Shown: positions 56,633-64,000 of the stretch, piece after piece
Layout: every line of letters starts with the position of its first letter
Position numbering within the stretch: the first letter of the stretch is position 1
Assembly (NCBI RefSeq): GCF_030296695.1
Contig: NZ_AP027737.1
Location: forward strand, 248,001 to 312,000
DNA: 64,000 nt
DNA from: Agromyces mangrovi
GTDB taxonomy: Bacteria > Actinomycetota > Actinomycetes > Actinomycetales > Microbacteriaceae
Reading direction: 5' to 3'
Made by a program: the position numbers and the translations under genes
Notes under the pieces: model-generated
Databases searched by the model: none
What the model saw: the letters and a program-made list of their open reading frames with translations, nothing else
What the model was told of the DNA's origin: nothing

Positions 56633-57240
56633 CTAGCCTGCCGAAGCCACGCGCTCCAGCTCGGGCAGCAGCGCCGCGAAGGCGCGCGCCCGGTGGCTCT
56701 CGGCGTTCTTCTGCGCCGGCGTCAGCTCGGCGGCGGTCACGTCGTGGCCGTCGGGCACGAAGATGGGGTCGTAGCCGAAGCCGTGGGCACCGGATGCCTC
56801 GGTCGCGAGCCGCCCCGGCCAGATGCCGACCGCGGCGAACTCCTCGGCCTCCCCGCCGACGCCGGCACGACCAGCGCGATCGTGCAGTGGAACGACGCTC
56901 GCCGCTTCGCCGGGTCCGTCAGGTCGGCCAACTGCGCGAGCAGCAGGTCGAGGTTCGCGAGCGCGCCCGCGTCGGGCCCCGCCCAGCGCGCCGAGAAGAT
57001 GCCGGGCGACCCGCCCATCACGTCGACCGCGATGCCCGAGTCGTCGGCGAGCGCGATGCGCCCGGTGTGCGCGGCGGCCGTGCGCGCCTTGATGAACGCG
57101 TTCTCGGCGAAGCTGGTGCCGTCCTCCACGGGCTCCGGTCCGTCGTACGGCAGCACGGTGACCCCGGGCATCCGCTCGCCGATGATGCGCTGGAACTCCT
57201 CGACCTTGTGCGCGTTGTGGGTCGCGAGCACGATCTCCAT
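56633..57240 (-). pseudogene. rdgB: RdgB/HAM1 non-canonical purine NTP pyrophosphatase, apparent frameshift
   Basis: An enzyme of 202 residues when repaired that hydrolyses ITP, dITP and XTP to keep them out of nucleic acids. The N-terminal MEIVLATHNAHKVEEFQ, SFAENAFIKARTAA and LADDSGIAVDVMGGSPGIFSARWAG are intact. The frame breaks in the run at 56851-56854: one missing G of GGGG(G)AGGCC restores EAEEFAAVGIWPG, HGFGYDPIFVPDG and AAELTPAQKNAESHRARA. The stop is TAG at 56633-56635. It follows rph by 14 bases. A sequencing error is the likeliest cause. Confidence 0.88.
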
Positions 57241-57254
57241 CGGGCGCCCCCGGG

Positions 57255-58007
57255 TCAGGCCTGCGCCGCGGCCAGCACCGCGCGCTGGATCTCGGTGAGC
57301 TCGCGCGTGCCGGCGAGCGCCAGGTCGAGCAGCTCGTCGAGCTCGGCGCGGTCGAACGGCGCGCCCTCGGCGGTGCCCTGCACCTCGACGAACTTCCCGG
57401 CGCCCGTGGCGACCACGTTCATGTCGGTCTCGGCGCGCACGTCCTCGACGTAGGCGAGGTCGAGCATGGGCGTGCCGTCGATGATGCCGACCGAGATCGC
57501 GGAGACCGAGTCGGTGAGCGGCACGGCCTTCTTGCCGATGAACTGGTGCTCGCGGCCCCACTCGAGCGCGTCGGCGAGGGCCACGTAGGCGCCTGTGATG
57601 GCCGCGGTGCGGGTGCCGCCGTCGGCCTGCAGCACGTCGCAGTCGAGCACGACCGTGTTCTCGCCGAGCGCCTTCATGTCGACGACCGAGCGCAGGCTCC
57701 GGCCGATCAGGCGCGAGATCTCGTGCGTGCGCCCGCCGATCTTGCCCTTGACGGCCTCGCGGTCATTGCGCGAGTTCGTCGAGCGCGGCAGCATCGCGTA
57801 CTCGGCGGTCACCCACCCCTTGCCCTTCCCGGTGAGCCAGCGCGGCACGCCGTTGGTGAACGAGGCGGTGCAGAGCACCTTGGTGCGGCCGAACGAGATG
57901 AGCGCCGAGCCCTCGGCGTGCTCGCTCCAGCCGCGCTCGATGGTCACGTCGCGGAGGTCTCCGGGCGTGCGGCCGTCGGCCCTCAGCAGGTCGGGCTGGT
58001 CGGTCAT
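57255..58007 (-). CDS. rph: ribonuclease PH
   Basis: A 250-residue phosphorolytic 3'-5' exoribonuclease that trims tRNA 3' ends. Motifs: [58 protein letters not shown] and [19 protein letters not shown]. Length is typical. GAAGGGAAC precedes ATG 58007. It sits between murI and rdgB, a common actinobacterial order. Confidence 0.96.
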   Translation of the reverse strand: MTDQPDLLRADGRTPGDLRDVTIERGWSEHAEGSALISFGRTKVLCTASFTNGVPRWLTGKGKGWVTAEYAMLPRSTNSRNDREAVKGKIGGRTHEISRLIGRSLRSVVDMKALGENTVVLDCDVLQADGGTRTAAITGAYVALADALEWGREHQFIGKKAVPLTDSVSAISVGIIDGTPMLDLAYVEDVRAETDMNVVATGAGKFVEVQGTAEGAPFDRAELDELLDLALAGTRELTEIQRAVLAAAQA

Positions 58008-58039
58008 GGTGTTCCCTTCGATGGAGCGGATGCGCGGGG

Positions 58040-58858
58040 TCAGCGCTGGATCGGGATGGTGCCGGTGTGCACCAGGTCGACGTGCTGGATCTCGGGGCCC
58101 ATGAGCCGGTGCGCGAGCCCGAGGAACTCCTCCTCGCTGCGGCCCGTGGCCTCGTAGCGGTAGCTGGGCGACGCGCTCGCGGTGCGCTCGAGCCCGGTCG
58201 ACACGAGCACGCGGTACACGTCGTTCGCCGTCTCGACGTCGCTCGAGACGAGGGTGACCTGGTCGCCCATGACGTACTGGATCGCGCCCTTGAGGAACGG
58301 GTAGTGCGTGCAGCCCAGCACGAGGGTGTCGACGGATGCCTCGCGCAGCGGCGCCAGGTACTCCTCGGCGACCGCGAGCAGCTCGGGCCCGGTCGTCACG
58401 CCCGCCTCGACGAACTCGACGAACCGGGGGCAGGCGCGCGTCTGCAGCTGGAGGTGCGGCGCGGCGGCGAACGCGTCCTCGTACGCGCGCGAGTTGACGG
58501 TGCCCGCGGTGCCGATGACGCCGACGCGACCCGAGCGGGTGGCGGCGACGGCACGCCGCACGGCGGGCTGGATCACCTCGACGACGGGCACCTCGTAGCG
58601 CTCGCGCGCGTCGCGCAGCATGGCGGCGGAGGCGGTGTTGCACGCGATGACGAGCATCTTGACGCCCTGCGCGACGAGGTCGTCGAGCACGGCGAGCGCG
58701 TACTCGCGCACGTCGGCGATGCGCTTCGGCCCGTAGGGCGAGTGCTCGAGGTCGCCGATGTAGAGGATCGACTCGTTCGGGAGCTGGTCCTTGACCGCGC
58801 GGGCCACGGTGAGCCCGCCGACCCCTGAGTCGAAGATCCCGATCGGCGCGTCCGTCAC
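58040..58858 (-). CDS. murI: glutamate racemase
   Basis: A 272-residue cofactor-independent racemase that makes D-glutamate for peptidoglycan. The two catalytic cysteines lie in [12 protein letters not shown] and [13 protein letters not shown], and [13 protein letters not shown] is the N-terminal signature. GTG at 58858 is preferred over TTG at 58867: the family starts at [10 protein letters not shown] and TAGGCT ends 8 bases before, suggesting a leaderless message for murI-rph-rdgB. Confidence 0.96.
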   Translation of the reverse strand: MTDAPIGIFDSGVGGLTVARAVKDQLPNESILYIGDLEHSPYGPKRIADVREYALAVLDDLVAQGVKMLVIACNTASAAMLRDARERYEVPVVEVIQPAVRRAVAATRSGRVGVIGTAGTVNSRAYEDAFAAAPHLQLQTRACPRFVEFVEAGVTTGPELLAVAEEYLAPLREASVDTLVLGCTHYPFLKGAIQYVMGDQVTLVSSDVETANDVYRVLVSTGLERTASASPSYRYEATGRSEEEFLGLAHRLMGPEIQHVDLVHTGTIPIQR

Positions 58859-58929
58859 GGTCTCCAAGCCTAGAACAGCCCGAGCGGATGCCTCGCAGCC
58901 GGCCTCCGCACGAAACCGACGGAGCGCGG

Positions 58930-59793
58930 TCAGGCGTCGCCGTCGTAGGCGGCGCGCACGGCGCGCGCGAGCCGCCCGGCGGCGTCATGCGGATGCGCGC
59001 GCAGCCACGCGAGCCGCACGTCGACGCGCGGCGCGTCGGCGATCGGCACGAACGCGACGCCGGGGCGCGGGTAGTGCGCGGCGGTCGCCTCCGCGGTCAC
59101 GCCGATCACCTCGGCGGCGGCGATGAGGTCGAGCCACGACTCGACGTCGTCGGTCTCGACGGTGGCGGGCGCCGGCAGGCCGGCGTCGGTCCACAGCGAG
59201 GGGCGGGTGGTGCCGTTGTGCGGGTCGATGCCGAGCGTCTCGCTCGTGAGGTCGGCGAGGCGAACGGATGGCCGGAACGCGAGCGCGTGGTCGACCGGCA
59301 GCGCGACGACCCGCCGTTCGGTGCCCACGACCTCGGAGCGCAGGTCGCTGCGCTCGAGCGGTCCGCGCACGACCGCGAGGTCGATGCGCCCCTCCGCGAG
59401 CGCGAGGTCGGCGCGGTGCACGCGCACGAGGCGCAGCCGCGCGTCGGCGTGGGCGCGGTTCCACGAGCGCAGCACGCCCGTGGTGTGCGCCCCGAGCGCG
59501 GCCCACGCGTAGCCGACGCGGATCGTCGCGGCCTCGCCGCGGAGCCCTGCGACGGCGCGGTCGAGCTCGCCGACCACTCGGCGCGCCACTACGAGGAACG
59601 CCTCGCCCGCGACCGTGGGCTCGACGCGCCGGGTGGTGCGGTGCAGCAGCGGCACGCCGAGCTCGTGCTCGAGCGCCGCGACCTGGCGCGAGACCGCCGC
59701 CTGCGAGACGCCGAGCTCGCCCGCGGCATCCGTGAACGACCGCTCCTCGTCGACTGCGATGAGCGCGCGCAGGTGCCGCAGTTCCACGTCCAT
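58930..59793 (-). CDS. LysR-family transcriptional regulator
   Basis: A 287-residue regulator with the N-terminal helix-turn-helix (about 1-60: [39 protein letters not shown]) and a periplasmic-binding-like effector domain. It is divergent from an EamA-family exporter across 68 bp with an inverted repeat, the usual pattern of a LysR controlling its neighbour and itself. TACGCT ends 6 bases before the ATG, so the start is leaderless. Confidence 0.92.
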   Translation of the reverse strand: MDVELRHLRALIAVDEERSFTDAAGELGVSQAAVSRQVAALEHELGVPLLHRTTRRVEPTVAGEAFLVVARRVVGELDRAVAGLRGEAATIRVGYAWAALGAHTTGVLRSWNRAHADARLRLVRVHRADLALAEGRIDLAVVRGPLERSDLRSEVVGTERRVVALPVDHALAFRPSVRLADLTSETLGIDPHNGTTRPSLWTDAGLPAPATVETDDVESWLDLIAAAEVIGVTAEATAAHYPRPGVAFVPIADAPRVDVRLAWLRAHPHDAAGRLARAVRAAYDGDA

Positions 59794-59796
59794 GCG

Positions 59797-59820
59797 ATCA
59801 GCGTATCAATGAGCGCTGAT
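59797..59820. promoter_or_regulatory. candidate LysR operator
   Basis: ATCAGCG (59797-59803) and CGCTGAT (59814-59820) form an inverted repeat with a 10-bp spacer that overlaps the lysR -10 box, in the divergent control region. Confidence 0.55.
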
Positions 59821-59861
59821 TGCATTTCCACATCGAGATAATGCGACCTAGCGTGAGCGGC

Positions 59862-60734
59862 ATGAAGCAGGAACGTGTCGCGGCCGCCGCATCCGTCGGC
59901 GGAGCGTGCTCGGTGCAGGTGGGCGCCGCCCTCGGGGCGACCGTCTTCCCGCTGGTCGGGCCGGCCGGCGTGGTCGCGCTGCGGCAGGCCGTCGCCGCCA
60001 CCGCGCTGCTCGCGATCGCCCGGCCGAACCCGCGCGCACTCTCGCTGCGCGCCATCCGGCCCGCCGTGCTGCTCGGCCTCGCACTCGTGGTCATGAACTG
60101 GGCCCTCTACGGCGCGGTCGAGCGCCTCGGGCTCGGCCTCGCGGTCACGCTCGAGTTCCTCGGCCCGCTCACGCTCGCGCTCATCGGCTCGCGCCGCCGC
60201 ATCGACCTCGGCGCGGCGCTCCTCGCCGGTGTCGGCGTCGTGCTGCTCACCGGCACCGTGCCGGGCATCGACCTCGCCGGCGTGGCGCTCGGGCTCCTCG
60301 CGGCGGGCGCCTGGGCGGCCTACATCGTGCTCAACCAGCGCGTGGGCGCACGCCTCCCGGGCGTACAGGGCACCGCCATCGCGAGCCTCGTCGCGGCCGT
60401 GCTCACCGCTCCCCTGCTCGTGTTCTCGCTCGTCGGCCTCGACCCGCGCGAGCTCGGCCACGTGCTGCTGATCGGGCTGGCCGCGGGCATCCTCTCATCG
60501 GCACTGCCCTACTCGATCGACCTCAACGTGCTGCGCGTGCTGCCGCGCCAGGTGTTCGGCGTGCTGCAGAGCGTGCAGCCCGCCGCTGCGGCGCTCGCGG
60601 GTTTCGTCGTGCTCGGGCAGGCGCTGAGCCCCTGGCAGCTCGGCGGGCTCGCGCTCATCACCGTCGGCAACGTGGTCGCGGTCGGCCGCCCGGCCCGCGG
60701 CGCGGGCCCCGCCGAGGCACCCGCGAGCGCGTAG
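59862..60734 (+). CDS. EamA/DMT-family transporter (RhtA-like exporter)
   Basis: A 290-residue protein with ten spans and two EamA repeats (about 10-130 and 145-275). LNQRVGARLPGVQGTAIASLVAA and LPYSIDLNVLRVLPRQVFGVLQSVQPAAAALAG resemble RhtA-like exporters of threonine and homoserine; the substrate here is a guess. TAGCGT ends 7 bases before ATG 59862; an earlier TTG frame from 59820 overlaps the operator. It is divergent from the LysR gene. Confidence 0.9.
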   Translation: MKQERVAAAASVGGACSVQVGAALGATVFPLVGPAGVVALRQAVAATALLAIARPNPRALSLRAIRPAVLLGLALVVMNWALYGAVERLGLGLAVTLEFLGPLTLALIGSRRRIDLGAALLAGVGVVLLTGTVPGIDLAGVALGLLAAGAWAAYIVLNQRVGARLPGVQGTAIASLVAAVLTAPLLVFSLVGLDPRELGHVLLIGLAAGILSSALPYSIDLNVLRVLPRQVFGVLQSVQPAAAALAGFVVLGQALSPWQLGGLALITVGNVVAVGRPARGAGPAEAPASA

Positions 60735-60767
60735 GCCGCGGCCGCGCGCGACGCTAGGCTCGCACTC

Positions 60768-62102
60768 GTGACCGGATCCGCCGCGCTCCTCACCGACCGC
60801 TACGAGCTCACGATGGTCGACGCCGCCCTGCAGTCGGGCACGGCCGAACGCGAGAGCGTCTTCGAGGCGTTCGCCCGCCGGCTGCCCGACGGCCGCCGCT
60901 ACGGCGTGCTCGCCGGCACCGGGCGCATGCTCGAGCTCATCACCGAGTTCCGCTTCGACGACCCCGAACTCGAGTGGCTGCGCGCCAACGAGGTCGTGCG
61001 ACCCGCCACCCTCGACTGGCTCGCCGACTACCGCTTCTCGGGTGACATCTGGGGCTACCGCGAGGGCGAGGCCTACTTCCCCGGCTCGCCGCTCGTGACC
61101 GTGCAGGGCTCGTTCGCCGAGGCGGTCGTGCTCGAGACGCTCATCCTCAGCGTGCTGAACTACGACTCGGCCGTCGCGAGCGCGGCGGCACGCATGTCGT
61201 CGGTCGCGATCGGCCGACCGCTCGCCGAGATGGGCTCGCGCCGCACCAACGAGCGCTCGGCCGTCGCCGCGGCGCGTGCCGCGTACATCGCCGGCTTCGA
61301 CGCCACGAGCAACCTCGAGGCGGGCCGCACGTGGCAGGTGCCGACGATGGGCACCGCCGCGCACTCGTTCACGCTGCTGCACGACAGCGAGGCCGACGCG
61401 TTCCGCGCGCAGGTCGAGGCGATGGGCCCCGACACCACGCTGCTCATCGACACGTACGACATCGAGCGCGGCGTCGCGACGGCCATCGAGGTCGCGGGCA
61501 CCGAGCTCGGCGCGGTACGCATCGACTCGGGCGACCTGCCCACCGTGGTCGCCGACGTGCGCCGCCAGCTCGACGAGCTCGGCGCCGTGCGCACGAAGAT
61601 CACCGTGACGAGCGACCTCGACGAATACCTCATCGCCGCGCTCTCGGGGTCGCCGGTCGACGCGTTCGGCGTCGGCACCCGGGTGGCGACCGGCTCGGGG
61701 CATCCGGCCGCCGGCATGGTCTACAAGCTCGTCGCCCGCCGCGGCGACGACGGCACGTGGGTCGACGTGGCGAAGTCGAGCGCGCACAAGGCCAGCGTGG
61801 GCGGGCGCAAGCACGCGGTGCGCCGACTCGACGGGGCGCGCACGGCGCGCGAGGAGATCGTGGTCGTCGACGCGGCGGTCGGCACGGATGCCCCCGGCGA
61901 CACGAGCGCTGCAGGCGGAACCGCCTCCGAGCGCGACCTGGTCGTGCCGCTCATGCGGGCCGGCGTGCCCGACGGGCGCTGGCTCGGCCCCGCGGGCACG
62001 CGGCTCGCGCGCGAGCACCGGGCGGCGGCGATGCAGGAACTGCCGATCGAGGCGTTCCGGCTGGGCGCGGGCGATCCCGCGATCCCCACGACCTACCGCT
62101 GA
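60768..62102 (+). CDS. pncB: nicotinate phosphoribosyltransferase
   Basis: A 444-residue enzyme that makes nicotinate mononucleotide from nicotinate and PRPP, using ATP, in NAD salvage. Motifs: LTDRYELTMVDAAL at the start, [49 protein letters not shown], and GAVRIDSGDL with KASVGGRKHAVRR later. The family histidine that is phosphorylated lies in the HSFTLLH region. GTG 60768 follows TAGGCT by 7 bases (leaderless). Confidence 0.94.
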   Translation: MTGSAALLTDRYELTMVDAALQSGTAERESVFEAFARRLPDGRRYGVLAGTGRMLELITEFRFDDPELEWLRANEVVRPATLDWLADYRFSGDIWGYREGEAYFPGSPLVTVQGSFAEAVVLETLILSVLNYDSAVASAAARMSSVAIGRPLAEMGSRRTNERSAVAAARAAYIAGFDATSNLEAGRTWQVPTMGTAAHSFTLLHDSEADAFRAQVEAMGPDTTLLIDTYDIERGVATAIEVAGTELGAVRIDSGDLPTVVADVRRQLDELGAVRTKITVTSDLDEYLIAALSGSPVDAFGVGTRVATGSGHPAAGMVYKLVARRGDDGTWVDVAKSSAHKASVGGRKHAVRRLDGARTAREEIVVVDAAVGTDAPGDTSAAGGTASERDLVVPLMRAGVPDGRWLGPAGTRLAREHRAAAMQELPIEAFRLGAGDPAIPTTYR

Positions 62103-62127
62103 CGCGGCGGCCCTCGAGGAGAAGTCC

Positions 62128-62415
62128 CTACTCGGACTTCATCTTCTCGTAGATCTCCTTGCAGGTCGGGCACACCGGGAACTTCTCCGGGTCGCGTCCG
62201 GGCGTCCACTTCTTGCCGCAGAGCGCCTTGACCGGCTTGCCGGTGATGGCCGACTCGAGGATCTTGTCCTTCTTGACGTAGTGCGAGAAGCGCTCGTGGT
62301 CGCCCGGCTCGATCGCCTCCTCCTCGAGGAGCTTCTCGAGCTCGCGGTCGAGCACGGACGTGCTGCCGCCGGAGCTGTCGGGATCGGCGATGCTGGCGCG
62401 GACGTCGGGGACCAT
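62128..62415 (-). CDS. DUF3039-domain protein
   Basis: A 95-residue protein of the actinobacterial DUF3039 family. HERFSHYVKKDKILESAITGKPVKALCGKKW and FPVCPTCKEIYEKM carry a Cys and a CPTC motif that could bind zinc. Function unknown. TAGAAT ends 7 bases before ATG 62415, a clear leaderless start. It converges with pncB. Confidence 0.9.
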   Translation of the reverse strand: MVPDVRASIADPDSSGGSTSVLDRELEKLLEEEAIEPGDHERFSHYVKKDKILESAITGKPVKALCGKKWTPGRDPEKFPVCPTCKEIYEKMKSE

Positions 62416-62425
62416 GCCCGAGATT

Positions 62426-64000
62426 CTACGCCCGCTGCGCCGCCGCGAGGATCTCCGGACCACGACGCGTGAACACCGCACCGCCGATCAGCACGCCCCC
62501 GACGAGCACGGCGATGCCGATGCCGAGACCCGACCAGAGCGCCGAGTCGTACCAGCGGTCGATGCCCGACATGCCGCGCCAGGTGAACCACACGGCCGGC
62601 AGCGCGAACACGATCGACACGACCATCGTGATCGACTGCACGAACGCCGCGATGCTCGACGACGACTGCGGCGCCTGGAACGGGCTGTCGCCCGGCTTCA
62701 CGGCAGGGTACGGGAAGCGCGCCGAGACGATACTGCCGATGCCGAGGGCGCTGCCGAGGAGGCATCCGCTCACCCCCACGATCGCGGGGAGCACCGCCAT
62801 GTCGCCGAAGAACATGGCGCTGATCGGCGAGCCCACGGCGATGACCACCACCCCGACGATGAACACCGGTAGGAGCCGGCCGACCCGGTCGGCGGTGCCG
62901 CGGATGCCGGAGACGACGTGCATCCACACCGCCGTCGAGTCCATGGCGACGTCGTTGTGCACCGTCCAGGCGAGGAACAGCGCGACCATCGGCACCGGGA
63001 TGAGCGCGAGCAGGCTCGGGTCGACGCCCGCGATGCCGAGCGGCACGACCACCAGCACGGGCGCGATCGGCAGGATCAGGTACGACGCCCAGTAGCGCGC
63101 GTCGCGGAAGATGTACGTCAGCGTGCGGGCCGTGACGGCGGACGTCGGGGTGCCGAGCAGCACGTCGAACCAGCCGAGTCCACGGTACGAGCGGGCGGAT
63201 GCCTCGCGGCCCGGCGTCACGAGCATGCGGGCGACGATCCACTGCCAGGCGAACCACAGCGCCACGACCGTCGCGGCCGCGAGCAGCAGCTTCAGCAGCG
63301 CCGTCCAGACCTGTCCGGAGGCGGCGTCGCCGGGGATCGCCCAGACGGCGCCGAGCGGCGTCCAGGCGAGCACCGCGGCGAGCTGCTCGAGCACCCGCAG
63401 GCCCGAGCGCGCCCAGTCGACCGTGAGCAGCGAGAGCAGCGCGGGGGCAGACAGCACGGCGAGGACGATGCCGATCACGCCGAGCGCCTCGCGCGATCGA
63501 CGCGTCGACAGCGCGAACGCGCCGATGGAGGTCGACACGCGGGCGAGGAGGACGCAGGTGCCGAACGCGATCGCGGCGGCGAGCAGTGCGAGCAGGGTGA
63601 CCCAGAATCCGCGGCTCCAGGTGATGACGGTGCCGACCAGCCCGATGCCGAGCACGACCGTGGGAATGCCGACCATCGCGGCGACTGCGAGACCGGTGGC
63701 CAGGGTGCGGTCGGGCATGCCGAGCAGCGCGAAGCGGCGCGGGTCCATGCTGTCGTCGACGCCCAGGATGAGCGGGACGACGATGAAGCCCGCGACCACG
63801 ACCGAGCCGGCGACGACGAGCACGTCGCGGATGAGCCCGGTGTCGGGCGCGAACCGCAGCCCGGCGAGGATCACGGTGATGAGCAGCGAGACGCCGACCC
63901 CGTAGACGATGCCCAGCGTGATGCCGACGACCTGCCAGGCCGAGCGGCGGAACATGTTCGCCAGCAGCTGCAGCTTCAGTAGGACGAGCTGTGCAACCAC
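62426..64000 (-). CDS. multi-span membrane protein, possible ABC exporter permease
   Basis: A 524-residue protein with about fourteen hydrophobic segments, starting VAQLVLLKLQLLANMFRRSAWQVVG, which resembles actinobacterial ABC-2-like permeases. The GTG at the window edge may be the true start or the gene may begin just outside. No ATPase is visible beside it. It follows DUF3039 on the same strand, upstream. Substrate unknown. Confidence 0.8.
   Translation of the reverse strand: MVAQLVLLKLQLLANMFRRSAWQVVGITLGIVYGVGVSLLITVILAGLRFAPDTGLIRDVLVVAGSVVVAGFIVVPLILGVDDSMDPRRFALLGMPDRTLATGLAVAAMVGIPTVVLGIGLVGTVITWSRGFWVTLLALLAAAIAFGTCVLLARVSTSIGAFALSTRRSREALGVIGIVLAVLSAPALLSLLTVDWARSGLRVLEQLAAVLAWTPLGAVWAIPGDAASGQVWTALLKLLLAAATVVALWFAWQWIVARMLVTPGREASARSYRGLGWFDVLLGTPTSAVTARTLTYIFRDARYWASYLILPIAPVLVVVPLGIAGVDPSLLALIPVPMVALFLAWTVHNDVAMDSTAVWMHVVSGIRGTADRVGRLLPVFIVGVVVIAVGSPISAMFFGDMAVLPAIVGVSGCLLGSALGIGSIVSARFPYPAVKPGDSPFQAPQSSSSIAAFVQSITMVVSIVFALPAVWFTWRGMSGIDRWYDSALWSGLGIGIAVLVGGVLIGGAVFTRRGPEILAAAQRA

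Overview
The window is high-GC DNA (about 70% GC by eye) with dense, mostly short-spaced genes, many GTG starts and many leaderless promoters (TANNNT about 6-8 bases before the start codon). Gene content points to an actinobacterium of the family Microbacteriaceae (Agromyces/Microbacterium/Leifsonia-like): an ilvD-ilvB-ilvN-ilvC cluster near serA, a fused OtsA-OtsB trehalose enzyme, prfB/ftsE/ftsX/smpB with ssrA nearby, murI-rph-rdgB, a DUF3039 protein and an actinobacterial-type Tad pilus locus. The genus call is inference. No insertion sequence, prophage, integrase or CRISPR array was seen.

Layout. 1-1,700: 5' end of serA, two small membrane proteins and a lipoprotein. 1,700-9,400: a very large SARP/BTAD-STAND ATPase-propeller regulator (frameshifted) converging on, and overlapping, a secreted three-lamin-tail-domain phosphoesterase. 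9,480-15,140: branched-chain amino-acid synthesis (ilvC, ilvN, ilvB, ilvD). 15,190-18,360: trehalose synthesis and a sugar isomerase-like TIM barrel. 18,370-24,120: a TetR-MMPL-YhgE envelope/efflux operon with a perfect palindromic operator. 24,190-27,600: small proteins, the BioYMN biotin importer and a secreted protein. 27,800-30,350: DEAD-box helicase, HicAB-type toxin-antitoxin, tRNA-Lys. 30,490-34,130: HisN-like phosphatase, F420-type oxidoreductase, PepE-like peptidase, septum-formation lipoprotein, tmRNA. 34,340-38,000: GH92 mannosidase plus GT4 glycosyltransferase. 38,050-43,000: tyrosine phosphatase, smpB, ftsX, ftsE, prfB. 43,090-46,640: BCCT transporter, nitrilase, monooxygenase-fold protein. 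46,640-51,220: Tad/Flp pilus locus. 51,290-64,000: tRNA-Leu, small proteins, heme oxygenase with a DtxR-like box, DedA, CDF metal exporter, rdgB-rph-murI, LysR/EamA divergent pair, nicotinate phosphoribosyltransferase, DUF3039 and a multi-span membrane protein.

The most unusual signals are: (1) an 8-mer, CGGATGCC/GGCATCCG, scattered about once per kilobase on both strands, in genes and between them, sometimes as inverted pairs at gene ends, which resembles an uptake- or architecture-type dispersed motif and coexists with a Tad pilus locus; (2) an MMPL transporter whose C-terminus is a degenerate ABC-ATPase-like domain without a Walker A lysine; (3) a roughly 250-base low-GC, foreign-codon patch inside ilvD; (4) 11-bp-spaced direct repeats in front of the SARP gene; (5) four frameshifts in conserved genes, three clearly single-base losses in C/G-rich runs, which more likely reflect sequencing error than gene decay.
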